From Chlamydiales bacterium (GTDB taxonomy: Bacteria > Chlamydiota > Chlamydiia > Chlamydiales > Simkaniaceae): a stretch of 64,000 nt of DNA. Below are positions 53,647-61,645 of this stretch, in pieces; the stretch's first letter is position 1, and every line of letters starts with the position of its first letter. The notes beneath the pieces are model-generated. The model was not told where the DNA came from. It was given only the letters and a program-made list of their open reading frames with translations, and made no database searches. The stretch spans positions 248,001 through 312,000 of the forward strand of contig JACKPO010000001.1 of NCBI GenBank assembly GCA_024233515.1, given 5' to 3'. The translations under genes were made by a program, and so were the position numbers.

Positions 53647-53655
53647 CCACCCAAA

Positions 53656-53680
53656 CCTAGGGGCGCTCCGCGCCCCTAGG
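53656..53680. terminator. Strong hairpin, possible terminator
   Basis: CCTAGGGGCG and CGCCCCTAGG form a 10-bp perfect stem around CTCCG, 10 bases after the lipoprotein stop. It lacks a T-run on the plus strand, so it may be an RNA-stability element instead. Confidence 0.5.
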
Positions 53681-53699
53681 TCCCATTAAAAACACCAAA

Positions 53700-53846
53700 A
53701 TGCAAGAACTCCTTAATCCCCTCTCCCTCGAAAACACCCTATGGGGCATTGGATCCATCGCTGTCCTACTCATCGCTCTCAATGACAGATTCAAATCAAA
53801 AAGCGCCCAAGCAACACTTAAGAAACCAGCCAAAAAAGCCAACTAA
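53700..53846 (+). CDS. 48-residue small membrane peptide
   Basis: ATG 53700 opens MQELLNPLSLENTLWGIGSIAVLLIALNDRF, with one hydrophobic span, followed by a lysine/alanine-rich tail (KSAQATLKKPAKKAN). It is too short for routine gene callers. It follows the hairpin after the lipoprotein gene in the same direction. No recognised domain or clear ribosome-binding site; it could be non-genic. Confidence 0.4.
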   Translation: MQELLNPLSLENTLWGIGSIAVLLIALNDRFKSKSAQATLKKPAKKAN

Positions 53847-53859
53847 CGCTTTCTATCGA

Positions 53860-53930
53860 ACACCTAAATATAGGAATTGGACACACGAGGAACCCCCATT
53901 CTTCAAAAGTTGTAACATTGGATAGGGACT
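53860..53930 (-). pseudogene. Remnant of a methyltransferase C-terminus
   Basis: The minus strand resembles the last about 20 codons of the methyltransferase gene at 56637-57641 at the nucleotide level (GAAGAAT-GGGGTTCC... matching GAAGTGGTGGTTCC...). It has indels that break the frame. It appears to be a decayed paralogue fragment. Confidence 0.55.
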
Positions 53931-53935
53931 GAATC

Positions 53936-54127
53936 TTAACTAGGTTTTGTTCCGATAACTAGGGACCAGTTGCCTAGTCCTTTAACCCTTTGCATATCAT
54001 CGAATCCAACAGACACCAAAATGTCTGTAAGCTCCGAAAATGTGTATTGCTGACCTTGGGTCCAAAGCAGCATTTTCATATGATAGGCCGCTGTTAGAGG
54101 AGGACCTGACTTATCTTCGTCAAACAG
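53936..54127 (-). pseudogene. Truncated O-methyltransferase C-terminal fragment
   Basis: The minus-strand frame reads LFDEDKSGPPLTAAYHMKMLLWTQGQQYTFSELTDILVSVGFDDMQ... to a TAA at 53936. That is the typical end of acetylserotonin/hydroxyindole-type O-methyltransferases (FSxL..GF..). An in-frame TAG sits directly before it (54128-54130), so only about 63 codons remain and no SAM-binding domain. It is a gene remnant beside the second methyltransferase remnant. Confidence 0.72.
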
Positions 54128-54163
54128 CTATTCAATCAAAAATATTATACAATAAAAATTACA

Positions 54164-54194
54164 TTTGACATTAAACGTCAAAGGTATATATAAC
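54164..54194 (+). promoter_or_regulatory. Promoter with overlapping operator-like dyad
   Basis: TTGACA (54165-54170) and TATATA or TATAAC (54187-54194) form a sigma-70-like promoter for the 54239 gene. The perfect dyad TTTGAC-ATTAAAC-GTCAAA (54164-54182) covers the -35 box, as a repressor operator would. Confidence 0.62.
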
Positions 54195-54238
54195 TTGCTT
54201 CAATAAATTATCCGCATTAAGGCGCTAGGAGCTAAGTT

Positions 54239-54601
54239 ATGAAAATAAAGCAATTGATACGAGCACTTCCCATATTTTTAGCACTATTTTTTTTACCATC
54301 ATTAGGATGGAGCCTCGATAAAGAAACCCCTCTTTCTGAAAGGATATATGTTTCCCCTGAAGAGGTAGAAATAACTCAAGATGGTATACTATTCTATAAT
54401 GAATCTCAGGGAGATTACGAATTGAGTAAAAAATATGAACTGGGGTATGACACAAATGGACTTTATCTAAAGCCAATTGAAAATCCAAGAGGACCTTGTG
54501 GAATTCACACAGGATGGTGTAGGTATTGCAAAGGATGTGGGGTTATCTACTGCCCAATGAAATGTGAATGCCCAAATGGAGTTGGAGGCCAGTCTCCATA
54601 A
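54239..54601 (+). CDS. Cassette copy 1: small exported Cys-rich protein
   Basis: A 120-residue protein with a signal peptide (LIRALPIFLALFFLPSLGWS), a conserved short domain (YVSPEEVEITQDGILFYN) and a C-terminal Cys-rich region (GWCRYCKGCGVIYCPMKCECP) that could bind metal or form disulfides. The domain matches LTYEDLEISRDGIFLN in the small gene at 61217-61561. AGGAG precedes the ATG. The large partner gene starts eight bases after its stop. No known family recognised. Confidence 0.75.
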   Translation: MKIKQLIRALPIFLALFFLPSLGWSLDKETPLSERIYVSPEEVEITQDGILFYNESQGDYELSKKYELGYDTNGLYLKPIENPRGPCGIHTGWCRYCKGCGVIYCPMKCECPNGVGGQSP

Positions 54602-54609
54602 ATTTTAAT

Positions 54610-56469
54610 ATGTTTACCATAAGAAAAATACTTTCTACTCTCCTCATATTAACCACAAGCTTGGTCCATAGCCACATAAAACCAGATAGTCCCCAAGAAT
54701 CACCTAAATTTGAAGAAATCGCTTCTATAGAAGTGATTTCTCCTTTTTTTAGAAATTTACATGAAACTACCTCTGCGGGATACGTTATCTATGGAAGCAA
54801 GCCCATTTTTTTGGGAAGCTTTTGTCAACCAGAATGGGTCATGCCTGGATCTATAAGTCATAAAGAGGCAACTGAAGCTTTTCTTGTACAAAAGATTCTA
54901 ACAACTCACACTGATAAACCAAAAATATCAGATAAGTTTTTTATTGTTTTCACGGCACCAAATGATTCATCATCCAAAATCACTGAACTTTTACTAATCA
55001 ATCGAGATGCTTTTTATGATGCCGTGAATCGAAATCTTGTCTTGTTTAAGTATAAATACGGACACACAATCACCCCAGAACTTCTCCTAAATAGACTTGT
55101 TAGAGACAAACAATCATTTTCCAAGGTCTTTGGAAATGAAATTGCCCTACAGGGAATTGTGTTAGGATATGGAACTGATAATTCCATTGCCTATGAAAGA
55201 GCTAGTACCATTACAGAAGCTTTGAGCATAAACAACCCTTCTTCTCCTCTACATCGCCTCCCAAGTACCCCCAAAACAGAAGCCGAAATGATTTCTAAAA
55301 TTGAAGAACATTGGGGAGGAAATGTAAAATGGGAAGAAATAAAAGAAGAGACCAAAAATTTTTCCTATTATCATCCACAAACTTCAAAAGATAATCTAAA
55401 GATACCCTTTAGCTTTCTTCAGTCTTCCCCTGAATCGCTCTTTCTTCTTACTCAATATCGAAACGCCCAAGCAAAACTAGACCAAGCGCTTAAACATGAA
55501 AACTTTGCATTATCTCTTTTGAAAATGCTGAAAATTGATACAACACAGTTAAATCAATCTTTAGAAATATTAACGCGAGTGTCACCAAGCCATTCTACAA
55601 GCTTATCTAAATCGTTAGCGAAGTCACTAAGATATACATTCTCTGAAGAAATTTCACCAGAATTTATCGAGGGAATGAATGCTGCAGAAATGGGAAAACC
55701 CCTAGACGATAAATGGGGTAACTTTGAGTTTCTTGAAATACTGAGAGAGCAAGGGTTTTCATCAAAAACTAGACGGGAAGCACAAACCAAATCCCATAAC
55801 TTTTTTCAGCAAGCAAAAACGCTCCCCCACGTAGAAACCCTGATACCTAACAGGCTATGCATTTCAACCCTAAAACAAACAGACTCTCCCAAAGTCATTT
55901 CTCCTACTTCAAAAACTATTAAAATCCACTACCATGTTAAAGATGCAAAGGGGAAAATCATTAACGGTACTTTTACAGATACACAACCACTTGAAGCTAA
56001 CCTAGCCGAACTCATTCCAGGATTAGCACATGGCCTATCAGGAATGAAAGAAGGAGAAGTTCGAGAAATCTATATTCACCCAGATCTTGCCTACGGGACC
56101 TATTCAGAGTTTGCCAACGGGAAGCCCTTTACCGTCCACATAAAGCTCGTTGAAATCAACGGCAATACTCACAAACCACTTCCTCCTCTTCGCCCAGTAG
56201 ATACCGAACATCTTTCACCAAATATCGACTCTTGCAATTCATTCACAACACTACAAAAAAAATACAGCTTCTATTGTGGATACAAAACATGGTTACATTA
56301 TAAAAAGGCATCACCCCACCTAAATCTAAACACTATTATTAAAGAGCTCTTACAAACACAATCAATTCCTCAAACAGAGCAAGAAAAAGAAGATCTTGCG
56401 ATGCTCAACTGGCTTATTTACCATGACAAACTTGATACACATTATTCGAAGGCCGAAAATAAGTCTTAA
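54610..56469 (+). CDS. Cassette copy 1: large envelope protein fused to an FKBP domain
   Basis: A 619-residue protein with signal peptide (ILSTLLILTTSLVHS). The first about 330 residues share features with the gene at 60231-61214: FFRNLHETTSAGYVIYGSKPIF, LVLFKYKYGHTITPELLL, ALQGIVLGYGTDNSIAYER and FSFLQSSPESLFLLTQYRNAQAKL. Residues about 425-518 are an FKBP prolyl-isomerase domain (GLAHGLSGMKEGEVREIYIHPDLAYG), as in periplasmic Mip-like proteins. It follows the small Cys-rich gene. I chose ATG 54610, since the upstream ATG at 54568 lies in the small gene. The role is unknown; the isomerase domain suggests assistance to a partner. Confidence 0.75.
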   Translation: MFTIRKILSTLLILTTSLVHSHIKPDSPQESPKFEEIASIEVISPFFRNLHETTSAGYVIYGSKPIFLGSFCQPEWVMPGSISHKEATEAFLVQKILTTHTDKPKISDKFFIVFTAPNDSSSKITELLLINRDAFYDAVNRNLVLFKYKYGHTITPELLLNRLVRDKQSFSKVFGNEIALQGIVLGYGTDNSIAYERASTITEALSINNPSSPLHRLPSTPKTEAEMISKIEEHWGGNVKWEEIKEETKNFSYYHPQTSKDNLKIPFSFLQSSPESLFLLTQYRNAQAKLDQALKHENFALSLLKMLKIDTTQLNQSLEILTRVSPSHSTSLSKSLAKSLRYTFSEEISPEFIEGMNAAEMGKPLDDKWGNFEFLEILREQGFSSKTRREAQTKSHNFFQQAKTLPHVETLIPNRLCISTLKQTDSPKVISPTSKTIKIHYHVKDAKGKIINGTFTDTQPLEANLAELIPGLAHGLSGMKEGEVREIYIHPDLAYGTYSEFANGKPFTVHIKLVEINGNTHKPLPPLRPVDTEHLSPNIDSCNSFTTLQKKYSFYCGYKTWLHYKKASPHLNLNTIIKELLQTQSIPQTEQEKEDLAMLNWLIYHDKLDTHYSKAENKS

Positions 56470-56636
56470 AAAGTCAACGACTCCCAAACCTCACTGGCTA
56501 TATTTTCTTCTAATGCTCTGCGGTTGGTCTTTTATATTACACCGATCATGTGATATTTGCTTTAGCTATGCATCCTATGAGGTATATTCTTTTCATTAGG
56601 GATATTGAACATTTGTTTAATTCGGATTGAATATGC

Positions 56637-57641
56637 CTAGATATTCTTCAACACCCAGATATAGGTATTGGGCATATGTGGAACCACCACTTCTTTAAGA
56701 AGAGCATAACCCGCCTTCTCAAAGATCTCCAGATTCTCACGGTGTGTGCGAGGCCGAATCCCTTGCAACCCGTGGACGTAGTCGAAACCAGGGAGAATGG
56801 TTGGGATTTCTTTGGACATTGTCACAATATCGAAAATAATCAGGCTTCTCATGCGAGGAAAATGCTCTGTCAGCGATCTTAGAAAGGAAAGACTTTCTTC
56901 CTCATCAAAATCATGAAGAACCATTCCAATAAAGCCGATTTCGACATCTTCCCAAATCCCCTTAAGCTTTGTGATATCTGCTTCAATTACCTCTACTTCT
57001 GGATGCCCTTTAGTAAATGCTTTACTTTTCTTTACAACTTTTTGATCTTTTTCAAATCCTAGTCCACTCGTCTGAGCAGCAGCACAGAGATTGACTAACT
57101 TTTCAGCTGTCCCGCATCCTAAATCACAAATTGTCCCTTTGGGATGCATCTCTTTCACAATTTCGATAAGAATAGGGTCAACAAAACGATGTCCAAAATT
57201 AATCGAAGAGACCGCAACACTCTGATAATCTATTTCAGAATCATCCCATTGCTTAGGATGGTTCAGTAAAACTTCTTGTTTGGCCAGCAGCTTGCGATAC
57301 CCAACAAATGTGATCAGAAACGTTCCAATGTTTTCCCCTAGATACCGACCAAAGTCTGTAAGTAAAAAAGTCTCATCTTCCCACTTTAAAATACCTGCAT
57401 CAACTAATGTAACAAGTGCCGAGCGAAGCAGCGGGGGATTGGGTGCTTTATCGATCTCCTCTTCCCCATAAGAACCTTTTTCTAACAGACTGGAAAGAAT
57501 ACCTGCTTGCTCTAGAAGACATAGACTATGGCAAGCAAACCCAACTGTCAAAAACTTCCAGTATTTTTGTTCCTCAGAATTCTTTATTTTCTCCATGACC
57601 CCCTCCTCTATTTTGTTGCAATAACTGCTGGGAAAACACAA
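56637..57641 (-). CDS. SAM-dependent O-methyltransferase with winged helix
   Basis: A 334-residue protein. The N-terminal winged helix (about 20-110, LCLLEQAGILSSLLEKG ... LLRSALVTLVDAGILKW) is the dimerisation domain of small-molecule O-methyltransferases. The SAM site is motif I ICDLGCGTAEKL near residue 165, and GMVLHDFDEEESLSFL is the equivalent catalytic region. The start may be the internal ATG at 57596 (MEKIKNSEE), preceded by GAGGGGG. It overlaps the other methyltransferase gene by 34 bases. Function and substrate are unknown. Confidence 0.78.
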   Translation of the reverse strand: MCFPSSYCNKIEEGVMEKIKNSEEQKYWKFLTVGFACHSLCLLEQAGILSSLLEKGSYGEEEIDKAPNPPLLRSALVTLVDAGILKWEDETFLLTDFGRYLGENIGTFLITFVGYRKLLAKQEVLLNHPKQWDDSEIDYQSVAVSSINFGHRFVDPILIEIVKEMHPKGTICDLGCGTAEKLVNLCAAAQTSGLGFEKDQKVVKKSKAFTKGHPEVEVIEADITKLKGIWEDVEIGFIGMVLHDFDEEESLSFLRSLTEHFPRMRSLIIFDIVTMSKEIPTILPGFDYVHGLQGIRPRTHRENLEIFEKAGYALLKEVVVPHMPNTYIWVLKNI

Positions 57642-58567
57642 TAACGATCAGGAATAATCTTAACTTTAGAAAACCCAGCCTGCAAAAAATCTTCTTTAAT
57701 TTCCTCAAGAGTTCTATAGTTCTGCCACTGAAGATCTAACACATCATCAATTACAATTTTATCCATCTCATAATGACCTTCAGGAATATTCTCTAGGATC
57801 CAGTCACTCTCCTGTCCCCATCCAGGAGGATAAGTCAAAACTCCCGTGAATAATACTCCATCTTTCTTGAGCGATTTAGCAAATTGTCGATAAAGCTCTA
57901 TGACCCTCTCACGATCACTTTCGTAAACATTCAACCCAATGCTATTGATAAAGTCGACTGACTTATCAGCTTCAAATTTCCAAGCATCATCCTGGAAAAA
58001 TTGAACATTTTTTATCTCTTCTTTGAAAGCCAACTTGTGAGCAGCCTGAATTGACTCTAAATCTAAATCAACTCCAATCAATGAGTACTCAGATATTCCA
58101 GAAAAATCCAACTCCAGAAGATCTCTCATCACGCCACAAGGAAGAGATACTAACCGACAACCCTCTTTAAGGTGCTTCTGCGCTTCTTTTTGAGAAAGAA
58201 GGAATAACTCTCTTTGAGCCACAACAGATAAACACTCGAAAATGATAAAATATTCCAGACGATTCATTGTCAGCATTTTGCTTGCAACATCTTTTTGAAC
58301 CCAAGGAAAGGAAATCATATAGTCTGTCCAGATCCCGTTTGCTCCCCCTGTCATCAAAATGTGACGCCCCATAGGGAACCTTGTCATTTCTTCCAAGATC
58401 TGTTCAAGTGCCTCAACAGTCACTCCAGGAACATCTCCCAGCTCCCTGAACTTTTTTTTATATGCCACACATGCAGTCTCTAACTTACTCCATTTCTGCG
58501 AATGCGTAATATTTAATTCATTCATAATCGACTTATTACGAGTGATTTTTGTGATCTTTTTCTTCAT
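57608..58567 (-). CDS. Class I methyltransferase-like protein
   Basis: A 319-residue protein. LVSLPCGVMRDLLEL is a degenerate motif I (LPCG for GxGxG), followed by LIGVDLDLESIQAAHKLA (SAM-ribose contact) and FINSIGLNVYESDRERVIELYRQF, GVLFTGVLTYPPG and FLQAGFSKVKIIPD in class I order. The start may be ATG 58525 (MNELNITHS) rather than the upstream ATG at 58567. With the next methyltransferase and the divergent MFS gene it looks like a small-molecule modification and transport group. It resembles Legionella proteins in my memory, so transfer between amoeba-associated bacteria is possible. Confidence 0.65.
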   Translation of the reverse strand: MKKKITKITRNKSIMNELNITHSQKWSKLETACVAYKKKFRELGDVPGVTVEALEQILEEMTRFPMGRHILMTGGANGIWTDYMISFPWVQKDVASKMLTMNRLEYFIIFECLSVVAQRELFLLSQKEAQKHLKEGCRLVSLPCGVMRDLLELDFSGISEYSLIGVDLDLESIQAAHKLAFKEEIKNVQFFQDDAWKFEADKSVDFINSIGLNVYESDRERVIELYRQFAKSLKKDGVLFTGVLTYPPGWGQESDWILENIPEGHYEMDKIVIDDVLDLQWQNYRTLEEIKEDFLQAGFSKVKIIPDRYCVFPAVIATK

Positions 58568-58707
58568 AATTCTCCCTTACTAACCCTGATTTTGCCCACA
58601 TAGCTTAGTCTTAAAATAAGAAAGTGTCAATTATAATGTTTTTGGAAACATAACATCTTTAATTTTAATCACTATTCTATAATAATCAAAATTTAAATCA
58701 TATTTGC

Positions 58708-58735
58708 TTGACTTCCTCAAAAACCCATGCAAAAT
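58708..58735 (+). promoter_or_regulatory. Promoter of the MFS gene
   Basis: TTGACT (58708-58713) and CAAAAT (58730-58735) with a 16-base spacer lie before ATG 58753. This argues against the longer TTG-started frame, which would begin inside the -35 box. Confidence 0.58.
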
Positions 58736-58752
58736 GCCTCAATAGAGACACT

Positions 58753-59964
58753 ATGAGTGAAACACATACAGCACCAGTTAATTTAAAAAACATTAAAAAG
58801 ATTTTTTTTATTGTTTTGCTCGCAATTATTGCTGATCAAACAGTTGATAGTGTCATCTTGGAAATCATTGCTCCGATTAAGTTTTCCTTTGGAAATATTA
58901 CCCATGCCTACCTTCTCACTTCGATGCCATTTGCCCTGATCCTTGCAACTTGGTCAGACTTCCATTGTCGCCGAAAAACCATGATCTTTGCCCTTGCTTG
59001 TCTTTCAATTAGTGCTATTGTAATTTCTTGCTATCATAGCTTTAGCAGCAACTGGGTAATCTATACCGCCTTAGCCTTCAAGGGAATTGGAGGAAATGTC
59101 ACACCCGTTGCTTTAGCTTCATTAGCAACAATTGTTCCATCAAGGAAGTTTACCCTTTATTTAGCAATTGCAATCTGCGCCTATTCTCTAGGTATTCTGG
59201 TATCAATTTATCTCCATTCCTTTGAACAACTTCCACAAACAGCCACCCTCCTAGCCATCCTCTGCACAGTCATCGTGATCCGTTCCTTCAGAGAGAAGGA
59301 ATTTGATAATTTCAAATTTCAAAATAACACTGCTAGTTTCGGAAAGTTTTTCTCCTTTCTAAGGAAAGATCTCATCGCCATTGGTTTATTCAGTATTGGC
59401 GTCTCAGCAATGTTGGCTCTTTTTGGGTACCTAACGAGTGAAATCTCTTTCTACCAAATTCTACTCCGAGGAGAGGTTCTTGGGGTTAATTCGTTTTACT
59501 CCAATCTTGCCTTGAAAATCGGGCTTAGCTACTACTTCGGAACGTTTATCCTTTACCTACTAAAAAGAAAAAATGTCTCTGATGCTCGATGCTTAAACGC
59601 AGGGATTACCATTGCTCTGATATCGATTCTTCTTACTGCCATTCTTTACTCATCCGGAATCAATAACACCTATGTTTTAGACGGAACCTTTGCGTTTTTC
59701 TCAATTGGCTTTGCTTTATTAACACCCAGTCTTTTTTCTATTCTATCTCAAATTCGTCGCAAAGATGAACAAGGAAAAATCTATGGATTTCTTGACACAT
59801 ACGATACTCTGGCCGCATTCGTCAGCGTAAAATACATAGGAATGACAACCTCCGTTTCATTTACCTATGCGCTATGGCTCTCCTTCATTATCCTTCTTGT
59901 AAGCGCTTTATTCATTCTTGCGTTTATTCGTGACATAAAAGAACGAAAAATTAACATGAGTTAA
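58753..59964 (+). CDS. MFS transporter
   Basis: A 403-residue polytopic membrane protein with about twelve spans. ATWSDFHCRRKTM is the loop 2-3 signature of the major facilitator superfamily (normally GxxxDRxGRR). The start at ATG 58753 is supported by the promoter upstream. It diverges from the two methyltransferases and may export their product. Its last codons (KERKINMS) lie in a direct repeat that recurs at 61646. Substrate unknown. Confidence 0.82.
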   Translation: MSETHTAPVNLKNIKKIFFIVLLAIIADQTVDSVILEIIAPIKFSFGNITHAYLLTSMPFALILATWSDFHCRRKTMIFALACLSISAIVISCYHSFSSNWVIYTALAFKGIGGNVTPVALASLATIVPSRKFTLYLAIAICAYSLGILVSIYLHSFEQLPQTATLLAILCTVIVIRSFREKEFDNFKFQNNTASFGKFFSFLRKDLIAIGLFSIGVSAMLALFGYLTSEISFYQILLRGEVLGVNSFYSNLALKIGLSYYFGTFILYLLKRKNVSDARCLNAGITIALISILLTAILYSSGINNTYVLDGTFAFFSIGFALLTPSLFSILSQIRRKDEQGKIYGFLDTYDTLAAFVSVKYIGMTTSVSFTYALWLSFIILLVSALFILAFIRDIKERKINMS

Positions 59965-60215
59965 TTTTTATTTACAATTACCATTAATTCATTCTCCGCT
60001 TAAAACTTTTGAAAAATTAAGTCTCTTTATCAAATGACAGTAAAATTAATAAATAATCTCTCACTTCCTATCCCGTATTCGGATGAGATCACCCGCTCCA
60101 TTTGGAGCTCTTCATTGAAGACTCATGAGCAACACCTGTTCTTCCAGCGAATGGTTCTGGGGAAACCCCTCAAGCATTACAGAGCCGCTCCTACACGGCC
60201 TTTGATGGGCAGACC
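59938..60215 (+). repeat. Direct repeat, copy 1 (278 bp)
   Basis: It runs from the last codons of the MFS gene through the start of a truncated copy of the 61743 gene. It matches 61646-61922 closely (shared landmarks AAATTAACATGAG, GATGAGATCACCCGCTCC and TTTGATGGGCAGACC). The two copies bracket cassette copy 2. Confidence 0.9.
60034..60215 (+). pseudogene. Truncated, frameshifted copy of the 61743 gene
   Basis: It begins like the intact gene (MTVKL..., IPYSDEITRSIW versus IPYTDEITRSIW). Two extra bases near 60150 (CTGGGGAAACCCC versus CTGGAAACCC) shift the frame, and homology stops after GATGGGCAGACC. Only the first about 60 codons remain. Confidence 0.88.
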
Positions 60216-60230
60216 GTATCGCCAACCTGA

Positions 60231-61214
60231 TCAAGGAGAGGTGGTTAGAATGCCCAGAGTAAGCTCTAGAAAATCTTGGTTCGAGTAAAACTCCATAATT
60301 TCCTTTCTTTCATTTTCGTACTTTTGCCTGATAGGGTCCAGAGGAGAATAGCTCATAAAAACTGGAAGAGGAAAGTTTTTTGAGGAGAGAGGATATGGCT
60401 TCTTGAAAACCTGTTCCAGATCATCCGTCGAATTCTCGTAGATTTTTTGTAGAAGCGCTGTTGTATCAGGTTTTGGTTGGCTATTTTTCAAATGAAAAAT
60501 TTGGGCATCTTCTTTCCCATATCCGAGCAACAACCCTATTTCTTGATAGAGGTTTGTAGGATCTGCAGGAAACAGGCACTCCCATATAGAAGAACTTGGG
60601 TCACCAATCTTAAGAACTTCTTCCAGTGGGTTAAAATGGTCTCCTAGATGTTTTGCAAATAATTCACGATGATCACTAAGAAGACAAACAGTTTTTAGAA
60701 CATTTACAAAAAGAACATGATAGGCTTCTTTACAGCTTGGGGCGAGATCTTTCATCTCTTCTTCAGAATATTTAACCTTGATGAGGAGGTAGTTGGGAGA
60801 AATCTGATATTTGGAGCTGAACTTTTCCCATTTAGACATGAGAGTCATTCCGTCTAAGATGTAATCGCGGTCAGATAGAACAACGGCATTCTTTTTTACC
60901 CTTGCTCCTAAGGAATTATAGAATTTTAGATCTTCTTCAGAGTCTTTGTTAAAATAGAATCTGACATCAGGATTGAGAGAAGTATCAAAAGATGGATGAA
61001 TTGAAGCGTCCTCTTCAAAGATATCAAAAATCGTTATCGGTTTACTTCCCAATAAGGTGTAGACTCCCCTTTCCCAAAACAAGAGATGCCTTAAAAACTT
61101 CTCTACCCCTTCTCTTTCGCTAGCAGACTCGAATACAAAAGACTCTCCCTCTTTTTTAGTACATGACACAAAAAGGAGAAAAAGAACAAAGAACGCAAGA
61201 AGACCTTTTTTCAT
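60231..61214 (-). CDS. Cassette copy 2: large envelope lipoprotein
   Basis: A 327-residue lipoprotein (signal GLLAFFVLFLLFVSC). It shares with the 54610 gene the blocks FLRHLLFWERGVYTLLGSKPI, EKFSSKYQISPNYLL, LYQEIGLLLGYGKEDAQIF and FPLPVFMSYSPLDPIRQKYENERKEI in the same order. It lacks the FKBP domain of that copy. It follows its small partner by 2 bases, in the same order as cassette 1. It ends close to the direct repeat. Function unknown. Confidence 0.75.
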   Translation of the reverse strand: MKKGLLAFFVLFLLFVSCTKKEGESFVFESASEREGVEKFLRHLLFWERGVYTLLGSKPITIFDIFEEDASIHPSFDTSLNPDVRFYFNKDSEEDLKFYNSLGARVKKNAVVLSDRDYILDGMTLMSKWEKFSSKYQISPNYLLIKVKYSEEEMKDLAPSCKEAYHVLFVNVLKTVCLLSDHRELFAKHLGDHFNPLEEVLKIGDPSSSIWECLFPADPTNLYQEIGLLLGYGKEDAQIFHLKNSQPKPDTTALLQKIYENSTDDLEQVFKKPYPLSSKNFPLPVFMSYSPLDPIRQKYENERKEIMEFYSNQDFLELTLGILTTSP

Positions 61215-61216
61215 CT

Positions 61217-61561
61217 CTATCCCGCGTTAGGTCTATAACCACATCCTGCACAAGTATTCCTAATTGGGCTATTTTGGTACTTGCACTTTGGACATTTCCA
61301 CGTAATACTCCAATCGCTTGTTGTACCGAACAAGTTCCCATCGCTATCTTGGAGAACCCCCCTAAGTTGTATTGATCGCCCGTGAAGGTTTAAAAATATC
61401 CCATCTCTGGAAATTTCTAGATCTTCATATGTAAGGGGGTAAAGCCCATTCTCTGATTCGGCTTGAGAGTAATCCTGACTCACTTGATTTTCCGCAGAGT
61501 GCTCAACATTTTTAGCAAACAACGAGCCAACAAGCAACACTAGCAAAAGAACATTCTTCAT
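61217..61561 (-). CDS. Cassette copy 2: small exported zinc-ribbon-like protein
   Basis: A 114-residue protein with a signal peptide (MKNVLLLVLLVGSLFA), the shared segment YPLTYEDLEISRDGIFLN and a C-terminal ribbon (CPKCKYQNS, then CAGCGYRP), a clear CxxC...CxxC pattern like zinc ribbons. It is the small partner of the 60231 lipoprotein. An exported zinc ribbon is unusual, since most act in the cytoplasm. Confidence 0.75.
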   Translation of the reverse strand: MKNVLLLVLLVGSLFAKNVEHSAENQVSQDYSQAESENGLYPLTYEDLEISRDGIFLNLHGRSIQLRGVLQDSDGNLFGTTSDWSITWKCPKCKYQNSPIRNTCAGCGYRPNAG

Positions 61562-61572
61562 AAACCACCTGG

Positions 61573-61634
61573 CATTTTAGGTCCCTTTAAAAAAAGACTA
61601 AACAACAAGTCATTTTTCAACAACACCTAAAATG
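61573..61634. repeat. 62-bp imperfect palindrome upstream of cassette 2
   Basis: CATTTTAGGT (61573-61582) and ACCTAAAATG (61625-61634) bound a mostly self-complementary interior. The ends resemble family C ends (CATTTTAGGTA). It may be a tiny remnant element or part of the promoter region. Confidence 0.55.
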
Positions 61635-61645
61635 AATTCTAGGTT

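Noticed and set aside
56470..56636. Short plus-strand frame after cassette 1 (ends near 56599)
   Set aside because: It overlaps the end of the large cassette gene in another frame and has no start signal.
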